A DNA stretch of 64,000 bases. Origin: Marinifilum caeruleilacunae. Its GTDB lineage: Bacteria > Bacteroidota > Bacteroidia > Bacteroidales > Marinifilaceae. This document shows positions 1-8,896 of the stretch, one piece after another; the first letter of the stretch is position 1, and each line of letters begins with the position of its first letter. The translations under genes were made by a program, and so were the position numbers. The stretch covers positions 1-64,000 of the forward strand of contig NZ_RZNH01000002.1 in assembly GCF_013141825.1 (NCBI RefSeq). Direction: 5' to 3'. The notes beneath the pieces were generated by a model. It searched no databases. It was not told the DNA's origin and saw only the letters and a list, made by a program, of their open reading frames with translations.

Positions 1-238
1 GAACTGAAGCCATGACCGTGGCTAATTCTCTATAATCAATAGTTATGCATGGCATTTTAGCTAAGTATCATGCACCTATTGTTAGATAAAAAAGTATCTC
101 TTAATTTTAGGTATCGATTTGTCCAATTAGCTTTGACGTTATACAGTGGGTAAATTACCTTCAAATAAGAATCATGCTAGCATTCTTAACTTTTAAATCT
201 AATTACATAAAACAGCCAAAACTCCTTCACACTTCTCA

Positions 239-1666
239 ATGACAACCAGAAATGTTATTCTAAAAGTTAAATTCCCAAAAGTATCAGGCATTCGATTAAC
301 AGTGGGCATAGTAATGGGATTGCTGTATTCTTTTGCCTTCTATTCCTTCATGTACATGGTGAGAGAAGGCTTTCGTTTACTTTCTGTTACCGAGGAGTAC
401 GATTTGTGGATTTTAAGTGATGAAGAGGTAAACTTCTACAATCTGTTCTTTGCTTTTGTAGCTGTTATTCTCTCACAATCGCTTTGCCTTAGCTTTTGGT
501 TCGATCGACCACAAAAATTAGCCGGCAGTAAAAAATACAGACTCAATGCAATTGTAAATGACCAAAGAGTACTTAATTGGTATTTCCTGAACTGGTTTGC
601 AAAATTGACTCTCTTATTTGCCCTCATGTTTGGAAGTGTTTACCAGGGAGGTTTTTATGTGTTCAGCTTTTATCCCGACTACAAGTTCATTTTCATGCTG
701 ATTGTACCAGTTCTTTTTCTACACACATGGCTTACCATCCGATTAAAATTCAAAGGCAATGGCTGGAAGTGGATGTTGGTTTCCATGTGTATTGTTACTG
801 GTCTTTCCATTGGTCTGTCAAAAATTAACCTGATTGATTACAAAGTCATGAATCAATCCTATCTACAGAAGAATATTCGTTACAATTATCAATTTGAATT
901 GGCAGAATCAGACTATAGTGAAACCTTCTATCCTACCTATTTTACAAAGAAGATCTATATGGTGAAATCGAGAAGTAAAAAGGAAACTGCACCACTGCTA
1001 ATCGTAGATCAAGAGGAAATCGAAATGGTTCAGTTACATGAAAAAATTCTGGATTGGCAATCTACCCAAGAATATTATGACATAGAACGCATCATTTTTC
1101 AATTGCATATCCATAAGAATATAAAGGTAGGTGATCTCCAGCAATTGAAACAGGCATTGGCAAAATTGGGGGCAAGAAAAATTGCCTATGCATATCTTCC
1201 AAAGACACGGGAATACGATTCAAGATATTATAGAAATTTTGCACTCCAATCGCGCATTACAGATTGGGAAACAAGCTGGTTTCCTCCAAAAGAGGTTTAC
1301 AAACACATGAATCGTCATGAAAATATCATAAAGGTCACGCAAAACTCAGAGGGCCAATGTTTCATTAATGGGAACAGGGTAAAGCTATCAATGCTTAAAC
1401 AAAACTTAAAGCTACTCATTCTTAGCAATACAGATTATGTGATTCGATACGAGGTGAATGATAATATCGATTTTGCAGATTACTTTAGCGTGATTTCCGA
1501 ATCAAGAGCTGTTATTAATGAATTGAGAAATGAATATTCAAAGGCCTTATACTCCAAGCCATTCATCGATTTGTATTATGAATATCAAAATGATGTAAAA
1601 AAGAAATACCCATTTTCATTTTTCGAACTGACCAGCGATTTTCAAAAAAGGCTTCACCAGGAGTAA
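239..1666 (+). CDS. Multispan membrane protein with ExbD-like C-terminal domain
   Basis: 475 residues, ATG start. The first ~200 residues hold about five hydrophobic segments (roughly 20-42, 67-87, 114-140, 149-165, 178-195). The rest is soluble. From about residue 360 the sequence resembles the periplasmic part of Bacteroidetes ExbD/TolR proteins: a short strand followed by FINGNRVKLSMLKQNLK, then a VINELRNEYSKAL helix and a KKYPFSF ending, which parallels the AYNELRNEYA...YPM ending of those proteins. ExbD normally has a single N-terminal membrane helix and works with ExbB in energising outer-membrane transport. Here the domain is joined to a multispan region and no exbB or tonB is nearby. 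The gene stands alone, convergent with the LRR gene. The similarity is recognised by eye, so the role is uncertain. Confidence 0.7.
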   Translation: MTTRNVILKVKFPKVSGIRLTVGIVMGLLYSFAFYSFMYMVREGFRLLSVTEEYDLWILSDEEVNFYNLFFAFVAVILSQSLCLSFWFDRPQKLAGSKKYRLNAIVNDQRVLNWYFLNWFAKLTLLFALMFGSVYQGGFYVFSFYPDYKFIFMLIVPVLFLHTWLTIRLKFKGNGWKWMLVSMCIVTGLSIGLSKINLIDYKVMNQSYLQKNIRYNYQFELAESDYSETFYPTYFTKKIYMVKSRSKKETAPLLIVDQEEIEMVQLHEKILDWQSTQEYYDIERIIFQLHIHKNIKVGDLQQLKQALAKLGARKIAYAYLPKTREYDSRYYRNFALQSRITDWETSWFPPKEVYKHMNRHENIIKVTQNSEGQCFINGNRVKLSMLKQNLKLLILSNTDYVIRYEVNDNIDFADYFSVISESRAVINELRNEYSKALYSKPFIDLYYEYQNDVKKKYPFSFFELTSDFQKRLHQE

Positions 1667-1682
1667 ATGATTCTTGTGAAAT

Positions 1683-2294
1683 CTAGATCCATAACTTCTC
1701 TACTGCGGCCATATCATCAGGAATGCTTTCGATGGCATTTTCCATGATATTCAGTTCCTTCAATTGATGATCTTGAATCAAATGAAAAGGAAGCTCTTTC
1801 AATTGGTTATTTCTTAAATAGACATTGGTAATAGAATTGGAATTCAGGATATGCTCAAGCCCACCAGTAAGCATATTGTCGGTAAAATCGATAAGCTCAA
1901 GTCTTTTGCACTCCCCAATAATTTCCGGTACAACAGTAAATGCATTGTTCCCAAGATACAGTTTAATCAGGTGAGGTAATTCTGCCATTTGCCCAGGTAG
2001 TTCTTTCAACTCATTGTTTCGAATATCAAGACATGTTACAGTCTCCAGGCCAGAAATGCTCTCAGGAATGGATTCCAACCTGTTTTCCTGGATATCCAAA
2101 AACTCAAGATGTTTTAATTTGAACAAAGCAGGAGGCCAATGGCCTTTTAAATTGCACTTTGCGATATTCAGATGTGTTACCTGCCCTAAGTCATTCAGCT
2201 GGTAACCTTTAATTAACCAGTTTACCTTCCTAACTTGCTTTAGCTTTCTGTTAATCTGGTTGGATAAATCCTCAATTATCTGTATATCTTCCAT
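1683..2294 (-). CDS. Leucine-rich repeat protein
   Basis: 203 residues with no signal peptide or membrane segment, so probably cytosolic. From about residue 35 to the end it is made of 22-23-residue leucine-rich repeats of the form LxxLxLxxNxLxxLPxxI, for example LEFLDIQENRLESIPESI and LIKLYLGNNAFTVVPEII. About seven repeats are visible. Such repeats form a curved protein-binding solenoid; the partner is unknown. It ends 16 nt from the convergent membrane gene and lies back to back with yjjI, about 140 nt away. The lack of a secretion signal sets it apart from bacterial surface LRR adhesins. Confidence 0.85.
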   Translation of the reverse strand: MEDIQIIEDLSNQINRKLKQVRKVNWLIKGYQLNDLGQVTHLNIAKCNLKGHWPPALFKLKHLEFLDIQENRLESIPESISGLETVTCLDIRNNELKELPGQMAELPHLIKLYLGNNAFTVVPEIIGECKRLELIDFTDNMLTGGLEHILNSNSITNVYLRNNQLKELPFHLIQDHQLKELNIMENAIESIPDDMAAVEKLWI

Positions 2295-2437
2295 TTAAAG
2301 TGTGTCTGCTGTGTTTTTTCAATTGCAAATTAGCAAAAAGTTTAAGATATCTACCAAACAAAATAATCATTCAGAATAAATTTTTGGGGATGTACATTCC
2401 TCTACTGCCTTCTTTTTGCCTATTTTTGAGGCATAAA

Positions 2438-3997
2438 ATGAGAAAGAACATATCAATGGAAGATTTTAACAAAAGGGCATTTCAGGTCATTACAGATGGC
2501 AATTTGGATTACCGTCAGAAGAAACACCACCTTGCTTATATTGCAGAAAGTTCACAAGCTTATCCAGAAGTTTCGGCAGAAGCGAAAGAAGCTTTGGAGA
2601 AGAAGATTATTTGCGATTTATTTGAAGGTAATGCCCCTTACCGTCCTAGATATGTACTTCCAGATTATGCTCTAGCCATGAAAAATGGGATCGATTATCT
2701 TGAACTGGAAGCTCCAAAAGATTTCGATGAAGCCATCAACTTTTTATCGATTTTATATGTTCAGGTTCCTTCAATTACAGGATATTCGGTTTATCTTGGC
2801 AATATCGATCAACTCTTACTGGATTATGTAGGTGATTTATCGGAAGAGGAAATCTATAAAAAGATGAAGTTATTCTGGAGATTTATTGATCGTACTTTGC
2901 CTGATGCATTTGTACATATTAATATTGGTCCTGAGGACAATATCATCGCAAGAGTAATTCTGAGAATTGAAAGAGAATTGAAGCAGGTTGTTCCTAACCT
3001 TACGCTTAAATACGATCCTGAAATCAGCTCGGACGAACTTCTTTTGGAAGCCACAAAAACGGTATTCGAAGTGGCCAAGCCTCATATTGCCAATCATCCG
3101 ATGACAGCAGCAGATTTTAAAGGCAATTATGGTGTGGTAAGCTGCTATAACTCTCTGCCCGAAGGTGGAGGCTCGCATACCCTGGTTCGTTTAAATTTGA
3201 AAAAGATATGTGATCTGCATCAAGGAGATTTGCAGGATTTCCTATCCAATACATTGAAGAAATACTGTATAATGACACTGGATATTATCGAAGCAAGATC
3301 GAAATACCTGGTGGAAACCGTAAATTATTATGAAACAGATTTCCTGGCCAAAGAAGGAATTATTTCGCTTGAGAATTTCTCGGCCATGTTTGGTTTTTAC
3401 GGCTTGGCAGAATGCGTAAACCAGTTGATGAAAAAGAGCGGAAGTCAATCGGAATATGGGAAAGATGAAGATGCCAACCAATTGGGTCACCTGATTCTGG
3501 AGGAAATGAAAAAAATAGTTGATGCCCGTGAATTGCCTTACTGTGAAGCGAACGAAGGAAAAGCTTTCTTTCATTCACAATCGGGAATTGATATCGATAT
3601 AGAAGAAACTGCAGGGGCAAGAGTTCCCATTGGCAGTGAACCTGATATCTATTCACACATTCAGGCCGTTGCTCCACATCACCATTTGTTTACAGGTGGA
3701 ATTAGCGATATTTTCCATTTTGATGATACCATAAAAAGAAACCCTGAAGCGGTTCTTGATATTGTAAAAGGAGCATTTAAAAAAGGGATGAGAATGTTCA
3801 CCTTTAATTTATCGGACAGCGAATTTATCAGAATCACTGGATATTTGGTAAGAAGAAGCGACCTGAAAGAATTCCGCGAGGAAGGTTCACGCTATGGCAG
3901 TGCCTTATTTGCAGCCAATTCTATGGACAATGCAAATGTTGATTGTAGAGTATCGAAAAGAGTACTTTCTCATGAGCAAGTTGCAGGCAAATATTAG
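2438..3997 (+). CDS. yjjI: YjjI-family glycyl radical enzyme
   Basis: Oxygen-sensitive radical enzyme of the YjjI (DUF3029) family; its physiological substrate is not known to me. The glycyl-radical motif RITGY lies about 50 residues from the C terminus (Gly ~468 of 519), and the motif around VVSCYNSLPEGGG (Cys ~236) is a candidate thiyl-radical site. The frame is open further upstream, but the ATG at 2438 (alternative 2456) fits the family start and excludes a hydrophobic, non-family N-terminal extension. The last 26 nt overlap the gene for its activase, so the two are translationally coupled. The catalytic-cysteine assignment is inference; the radical motif and the paired activase are visible. 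Confidence 0.9.
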   Translation: MRKNISMEDFNKRAFQVITDGNLDYRQKKHHLAYIAESSQAYPEVSAEAKEALEKKIICDLFEGNAPYRPRYVLPDYALAMKNGIDYLELEAPKDFDEAINFLSILYVQVPSITGYSVYLGNIDQLLLDYVGDLSEEEIYKKMKLFWRFIDRTLPDAFVHINIGPEDNIIARVILRIERELKQVVPNLTLKYDPEISSDELLLEATKTVFEVAKPHIANHPMTAADFKGNYGVVSCYNSLPEGGGSHTLVRLNLKKICDLHQGDLQDFLSNTLKKYCIMTLDIIEARSKYLVETVNYYETDFLAKEGIISLENFSAMFGFYGLAECVNQLMKKSGSQSEYGKDEDANQLGHLILEEMKKIVDARELPYCEANEGKAFFHSQSGIDIDIEETAGARVPIGSEPDIYSHIQAVAPHHHLFTGGISDIFHFDDTIKRNPEAVLDIVKGAFKKGMRMFTFNLSDSEFIRITGYLVRRSDLKEFREEGSRYGSALFAANSMDNANVDCRVSKRVLSHEQVAGKY

Positions 3998-4829
3998 TGG
4001 AATCATTAAGTCGAGTGTAATCGACGGACCGGGAAACCGAATGGTGATTTTTTTCCAGGCTTGCAATTTAAACTGCTTGTACTGTCACAATTCACACACC
4101 ATCGGCTTGTGCAATTTGTGTGGCATTTGTGTAGATGCCTGCCCTACAAACAGCTTGCAAATCGACACCGAGAATAAACGAATCTTACACCAGGAAAACA
4201 CTTGTATGCGTTGCGATAGCTGCATCAAATCCTGTCCCGAAAACAGCAGTCCGTTCTACAAAAAGATGTCAGTAGAGGAAATCGTTTCTGAAATTCATAA
4301 AGTAAGAGATTTTATATCTGGCATTACTGTATCGGGTGGTGAAGTTATGCTGCAGGTCGATTTTTTACGGCTTCTTTTTCAAACGATCAAGTCGGATAAG
4401 GAACTAAGTCACTTATCCATCCTGATTGATTCCAATGGCAATATTGCACAGGATAAATGGGATTCTATCTTGCCTTTTACCGATGGAGTAATGCTTGATT
4501 TAAAGGCTTTTTCTCAGGAAAATCACAAAAAGATTACGGGTTATTCCAACGAAACGATTTTAGAGTCAATTCAATACCTGGATAAGAGAAAGAAACTTAA
4601 AGAGCTTCGCTTTGTTTTGGTCAAAGGCATGAACAATCATGAAGATGAGCTCAGAAAAGTATCCCAATTCATGAGCTCTGTGTCTGCTTCGGTTGGCAAA
4701 AGCATTATCAAAATGCGGAAACATGGTATCAGAGATGAGTATGCTTTTGTAGAGGAGCCCAATGCGGATGATATGGAAATGGCTCGGAACATATTTGAAG
4801 AATCAGGATTGAATGTGCTGATGATTTAA
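3972..4829 (+). CDS. yjjW: YjjW-family glycyl radical enzyme activase
   Basis: Radical SAM activase (285 residues) expected to place the glycyl radical on the adjacent YjjI. The N-terminal motif CNLNCLYC is the CX3CX2C that binds the SAM-cleaving 4Fe-4S cluster. It is followed by two ferredoxin-type clusters, CNLCGICVDACP and CMRCDSCIKSCP, as in other glycyl-radical activases that carry an inserted 2x4Fe-4S domain. SGGEVML matches the SAM-binding GGE motif. The ATG at 3972, inside the end of yjjI, is chosen because upstream in-frame residues are out-of-frame yjjI sequence. Activase and enzyme form a complete two-gene operon. Substrate remains unknown. Confidence 0.92.
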   Translation: MSKLQANISGIIKSSVIDGPGNRMVIFFQACNLNCLYCHNSHTIGLCNLCGICVDACPTNSLQIDTENKRILHQENTCMRCDSCIKSCPENSSPFYKKMSVEEIVSEIHKVRDFISGITVSGGEVMLQVDFLRLLFQTIKSDKELSHLSILIDSNGNIAQDKWDSILPFTDGVMLDLKAFSQENHKKITGYSNETILESIQYLDKRKKLKELRFVLVKGMNNHEDELRKVSQFMSSVSASVGKSIIKMRKHGIRDEYAFVEEPNADDMEMARNIFEESGLNVLMI

Positions 4830-4842
4830 AAAATCACGGAAC

Positions 4843-5028
4843 TTACCAGTGATAAATCAATAAATACAAAAGCAGAAGTGGAACAATTAGTAGAAAGCCA
4901 AACCAGGCATTCGATTTGTTCTGACAAACCATCATGTATTTTGGTCTCTCTTTTCCAGTAATTATCGACTGAATGTACAGAATCACAAATCGGATTCCTC
5001 CACCGATAAAACAAAAGATTGGATGCAT
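4843..5028 (-). CDS. Small two-helix membrane protein (hypothetical)
   Basis: Possible 61-residue membrane protein. Two hydrophobic stretches, near residues 3-22 (FCFIGGGIRFVILYIQSII) and 44-60 (FLLIVPLLLLYLLIYHW), flank a charged loop. This layout is what argues that it is real. It lies alone between yjjW and the FKBP gene, convergent with yjjW. An overlapping reading frame on the same strand (4826-5014) has no such pattern and is taken as a shadow. No family recognised. Confidence 0.5.
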   Translation of the reverse strand: MHPIFCFIGGGIRFVILYIQSIITGKERPKYMMVCQNKSNAWFGFLLIVPLLLLYLLIYHW

Positions 5029-5136
5029 AATTTGAATTCTTAAATCGTAAAAGTGATTAAAAGTACAAAATAAATGAAGGCAGCATAAATTTGAATATTT
5101 AAATCTCTACTTTTAAAGTATCAAGTCAAAGGTATT

Positions 5137-5526
5137 ATGAAGAAAAACAAGTTCAGACAATTGAACGATGATGAGATTCAATCATACATCAAAAAAAATA
5201 AACTGGAAGCAATTCAAACTCCTTCTGGATTGTATTACCTCATCGTAAACCAGGGAGATGGCAAAAATCCTACTCCTGATTCGAATGTATCCATTGCCTA
5301 CATTGGTTACCTTACCAATGGCAATATTTTCGATAAAAGTGAAGAGCTGGAAATTAACTTGTCGGTTGTGATTGAAGGCTGGAAAGAAGGCTTGTCTTTT
5401 TTCAAAGAAGGAGGCGAAGGCATTCTGTTAATCCCCTCTCATTTGGCTTACGGAAGTACCGACTATGGGGCAATTCCCGGAGGATCAGTATTAATATTCG
5501 ACATTTTTTTGAATAAGGTTTTCTAA
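5137..5526 (+). CDS. FKBP-type peptidyl-prolyl cis-trans isomerase
   Basis: 129-residue single-domain FKBP. Conserved elements visible: VSIAYIGYLTNGNIFDKS (the strand and loop with the V-Y-G-x-F-D pattern), VIEGWKEGL (the V-x-G-W core of the active site), ILLIPSHLAYG and the final FDIFL strand. No signal peptide or lipobox is seen from the ATG at 5137, unlike most Bacteroidetes FKBPs, so it is probably cytoplasmic. It would speed prolyl isomerisation during protein folding. It stands alone and ends at a hairpin terminator shared with the convergent gene. Confidence 0.9.
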   Translation: MKKNKFRQLNDDEIQSYIKKNKLEAIQTPSGLYYLIVNQGDGKNPTPDSNVSIAYIGYLTNGNIFDKSEELEINLSVVIEGWKEGLSFFKEGGEGILLIPSHLAYGSTDYGAIPGGSVLIFDIFLNKVF

Positions 5527-5574
5527 AAGCGATGCGGAGGATTGTGCCCTCCCACTTCCAAAATCCCAATTAAC

Positions 5575-5628
5575 AAAAAAAGCTGTCTAAGAAGTAGTTG
5601 TGATCAACAACTTTTCAGACAGCCTTTT
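5575..5628. terminator. Bidirectional hairpin terminator
   Basis: Inverted repeat AAAAGCTGTCT / AGACAGCCTTTT with an inner AGTTGT / ACAACT stem, flanked by A-rich and T-rich runs. It lies between the convergent FKBP and TPR-like genes and can serve both. Confidence 0.85.
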
Positions 5629-5648
5629 AAATATCTTCTCAAAGCGTA

Positions 5649-6164
5649 TTAGATTCTCTTCATCATATGTTCTACTTCTTTAATTTGAGCAGATAACATT
5701 TTTTGTTTGTCTAAACTTTTTGCTTCCTGCAAATAGTATTTAGACAATTTTTTGTTTCTTCTGGATAGATAAATTCCTGAAAGGTTAAGGTTTGCCACCG
5801 CTTTATCAGTTTTCATTCTAAGTCCGGTGTTCAAAGCTTTTTTGAATTGCTTTTCAGCTTGCGAATTGTTGTGTTCCTGCGAACTGATTAATCCTGACAG
5901 GTAATAATAATATGCTTCCTGGCCTTTAATCATTCTCTCAGGGCGTTTTACACCGTTCAATACTTTTCCGGCCGATTGAAACTTATTTTTTCTCAAAAAA
6001 TAGAAAGCAAGCAAGTTTTTCTCGTTCTTAAAATGAAACAGAACAAACAATCCTGATAGCAGCACGGCCACTATTCCCAATCCAACAAAACTTTTAATAA
6101 ACAGGAAGATTGAACCCAACAGTAAAATTCCAGCAATAATCAATCTTATAATGTTAGTCAACAT
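5649..6164 (-). CDS. Membrane-anchored TPR-like protein
   Basis: 171 residues. The start at 6164 (MLTNIIRL) is preferred over an in-frame ATG 11 codons upstream because it puts two hydrophobic segments (about 3-21 and 24-41) at the N terminus. The rest is helical and basic, with tetratricopeptide-like helix pairs (for example AEKQFKKALNTGL and KLSKYYLQEAKSL), so it probably exposes a small TPR domain for protein contacts. No partner is encoded nearby. Function unknown. Confidence 0.75.
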   Translation of the reverse strand: MLTNIIRLIIAGILLLGSIFLFIKSFVGLGIVAVLLSGLFVLFHFKNEKNLLAFYFLRKNKFQSAGKVLNGVKRPERMIKGQEAYYYYLSGLISSQEHNNSQAEKQFKKALNTGLRMKTDKAVANLNLSGIYLSRRNKKLSKYYLQEAKSLDKQKMLSAQIKEVEHMMKRI

Positions 6165-6439
6165 GATATGTATTTTTAAATTAGCACTACAAAACAAAGA
6201 AATTTTTGTTAAAAAGCAAGAGGGAAAAGCAGGTGTTTTACATTTTAATTATTCCTTATATTTAGCACTGTTCATATATATGATTACAAGTATTTGAAAG
6301 CTAGCCAAACACAATTTTTGATTCTAAATTTTGGGTAATTTTACCAAGATGAATAATTGTTTCCGACAAATAAGTTTTACTATATTTACCTGTATACAAT
6401 TGGTAGCTTATACCTACACTGCCTCAAACTTCTAAATAC

Positions 6440-8893
6440 ATGAAAAAAGCCAATAATAAGTTCATTTACAGCATTGTAATTCCAACCATTCTTGCAATCA
6501 CGATGTTTGTAATCACTTTCTATGTTATCCTTATTCCTCTATTTGAACGAAGCATGATGGATCGCAAGAAAGAGATGATACTGGAACTCACCAATGCTGC
6601 CTGGAGTGTTTTATCGGAATACCAGGAAGCCTATCACAATGGCGAAATCAGTTTGGAAGAGGCCAAAGAGAAAGCCTCGGAACATGTTGGCAAAATGAGG
6701 TATGGCAACGAACAAAAGGATTACTTCTGGATCATTACCAACAGTCCTAAAATGGTGATGCATCCCTACCGTCCTGATTTGAATGGCAGCGATCTTTCCA
6801 ATTTCTCGGACAATCATGAAAACAAGCTTTTTGTGGATGCAGCCGAACTGGTAAAGAACGAAGGAGAAGGATTTATTCAGTACTACTGGCAATGGAAGGA
6901 CGATGCCTCTAAAATATCACCAAAGCTTTCGTATGTAAAAGGGTTTTCGGAATGGAACTGGGTTATTGGAACAGGGATTTACCTGGATGATGTGAGGATG
7001 GAAATCAAGGAATTGAAAAAGACTTTGCTAAAAATTTCCTTTACCATTATCTTATTTGTTGCCTTTATTCTCTTGTATGTATTGCGTCAATCGCGAATTA
7101 TCGAAGAAAAAAGGTTAAAAGCTGAAAAGCAATTGCTTTCCTCTATACAGAAATACAAAAGCCTTGTAAATGCATCTACCGAAGGCACACTAATGGTAGT
7201 CAATAAAAAGGTAGTTTTTTCAAATACCAAATTCACACAACTTTTTGAGCACGATGAAATTATTGGATCAAAATTCTCGGAGCTTTTTCAAATGAGCTGG
7301 AATGATTTGGCTGATATGATCGAAAATCCGAAGAAAACATCCACTTTCGAAACTGAATTGGTGAATGCTCGAGCTGGATTGGAAAATGTGATCATATCGG
7401 TAACCCAGATTCAATTGTCTGGAGAAATTGGTTACATCATTGTGGCCAAGAATGTAACCGAAAAGAAGCGCATAAGACTGGATGCCAACAAAATGTCTGA
7501 AGACATTCAGCTTTCGCTACAATTGATGAATCAGCCTATTGATAACCTGATTCGAAAGAATGTTTGCTGCAATCTAAGCACTCCAATTCACGAGGCGGCC
7601 AAATTAATGACTGAACAAGAGTGCAGGTTGATCTGCATCAAAGAGAATGGACAGGTAATTGGTATTGTTACCGATACCGATTTAAGAAGCCGTGTTCTTG
7701 CTCAGGAGAAAAGTACAAATAAAGTAGTGGCAAGCATCATGTCGGCTCCTGTGGTTAGCATCAAGAAGGATGCGCTTTTATACGAAGCCATATTAAGATT
7801 CAAGCAAAGCAATGTTTCCCACCTATTAATTGAAGACAATCATGGGGAAATTATTGGGAATATCAGTAGCAGGCAGTGTCATGAAATGCAGCAAAATTCA
7901 TTGACCCACCTGATCAACCAGATTAATGAATGCAGCACGGTGGAAAGCATCAAACGCATTCACAATAAGGTTCCGATTCTAATTCAGGCTGTATTTACCA
8001 GTTCTGAGAATATCAATAGTGTTTCGCGAATTATTACCGCCATTGCCGATGCCATTACATCAAGGATTATTGAATTGGCCATTCGCGAAGTAGGTCAGGC
8101 TCCATGCGAATTTGCCTTTATTACCATGGGTAGCGAAGGACGTTCGGAACAAACTTTAAAAGCCGATCAGGACAATGCCATCATATTTGCAGAAGAGAGC
8201 GAGGACAACAAAGCCTACTTTTTAAGATTATCCGAAATTATTAATGAAAACCTACATGCAATTGGCTATTCTCGTTGTAAGGGAGATTTAATGGCTGGAA
8301 ATCCTGAATGGTGTAACTCTCTGTCGATCTGGAAAGATTACTTTTCACACTGGATCAATAATCCGGATATCCCAAATGTTTTGGATAGCTCTATTTTCCT
8401 GGATTTAAGAACTATTTATGGAGAAAATCACCTGGTGGATCAATTGTTTGAGCATGTGTATACCGAATTGGAACACAACCAGGAGTTTTACAACCAAATG
8501 GCCAAAACCGTGATTGGTGTTAAGCCTGCCATGGATAAAAAATCGGTAAACATTAAGAAATTTCTTCAACCTATTATCGGGTATTTAAGAATACATGCCT
8601 TGTACCATTCGGTGCGGGAAACCAATAGTTTGTTGCGCATGAACGAACTTATGGCATTGGGCGTACTGAGCGAGAAAAATGCCGACGAAATTGAAGCCAT
8701 GTATAATTTCCTGATGCACCTTAGATTAAAGTGGCAGGTAAATTTGATTCTCGACAACGATTGGCCCGAGAATGATGTACTTCTAAAGCATCTTACTGAG
8801 ATTGACAAGAGTACTTTTAAACGAATCGAAAAGGAAATTGCATCCCTTCAGGACGAATTGAAATCGGCATTTAAAATTTCTGAATACCAATAA
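6440..8893 (+). CDS. Cache-PAS-CBS-DUF294 sensor nucleotidyltransferase
   Basis: 817-residue membrane sensor. Order: TM helix ~9-30; periplasmic single Cache domain ~35-190 (DYFWIITNSPKMVMHPYRPD, WNWVIGTGIYLDDV); second TM ~197-217; PAS domain ~235-350; two CBS domains ~375-490 (VTDTDLR in the first); then a GlnD-like DUF294 nucleotidyltransferase with GSEGRSEQTLKADQDNAII near residue 563, followed by the DUF294 C-terminal helical domain. The G-S-E-G-R...D-x-D pattern is that of an active nucleotidyltransferase. CBS-DUF294 proteins are usually soluble; Cache and PAS modules suggest that an external small molecule, perhaps a carboxylate, controls transfer of a nucleotide to an unknown protein. 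It stands alone with no response regulator. Domain calls are firm, the target is not known. Confidence 0.9.
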   Translation: MKKANNKFIYSIVIPTILAITMFVITFYVILIPLFERSMMDRKKEMILELTNAAWSVLSEYQEAYHNGEISLEEAKEKASEHVGKMRYGNEQKDYFWIITNSPKMVMHPYRPDLNGSDLSNFSDNHENKLFVDAAELVKNEGEGFIQYYWQWKDDASKISPKLSYVKGFSEWNWVIGTGIYLDDVRMEIKELKKTLLKISFTIILFVAFILLYVLRQSRIIEEKRLKAEKQLLSSIQKYKSLVNASTEGTLMVVNKKVVFSNTKFTQLFEHDEIIGSKFSELFQMSWNDLADMIENPKKTSTFETELVNARAGLENVIISVTQIQLSGEIGYIIVAKNVTEKKRIRLDANKMSEDIQLSLQLMNQPIDNLIRKNVCCNLSTPIHEAAKLMTEQECRLICIKENGQVIGIVTDTDLRSRVLAQEKSTNKVVASIMSAPVVSIKKDALLYEAILRFKQSNVSHLLIEDNHGEIIGNISSRQCHEMQQNSLTHLINQINECSTVESIKRIHNKVPILIQAVFTSSENINSVSRIITAIADAITSRIIELAIREVGQAPCEFAFITMGSEGRSEQTLKADQDNAIIFAEESEDNKAYFLRLSEIINENLHAIGYSRCKGDLMAGNPEWCNSLSIWKDYFSHWINNPDIPNVLDSSIFLDLRTIYGENHLVDQLFEHVYTELEHNQEFYNQMAKTVIGVKPAMDKKSVNIKKFLQPIIGYLRIHALYHSVRETNSLLRMNELMALGVLSEKNADEIEAMYNFLMHLRLKWQVNLILDNDWPENDVLLKHLTEIDKSTFKRIEKEIASLQDELKSAFKISEYQ

Positions 8894-8896
8894 AAT

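Noticed and set aside
1-238. A gene fragment at the left edge
   Set aside because: Short stop-rich frames on both strands and no recognisable protein; it is probably the promoter region of the first gene.
2300-2437. An N-terminal extension of YjjI
   Set aside because: The extra 46 residues are hydrophobic, lack family similarity and start near the LRR gene start; the ATG at 2438 fits better.
4826-5014. A second minus-strand reading frame overlapping the 61-residue membrane protein
   Set aside because: It lacks helix patterning and is out of frame with the better candidate at 4843-5028; taken as a shadow.
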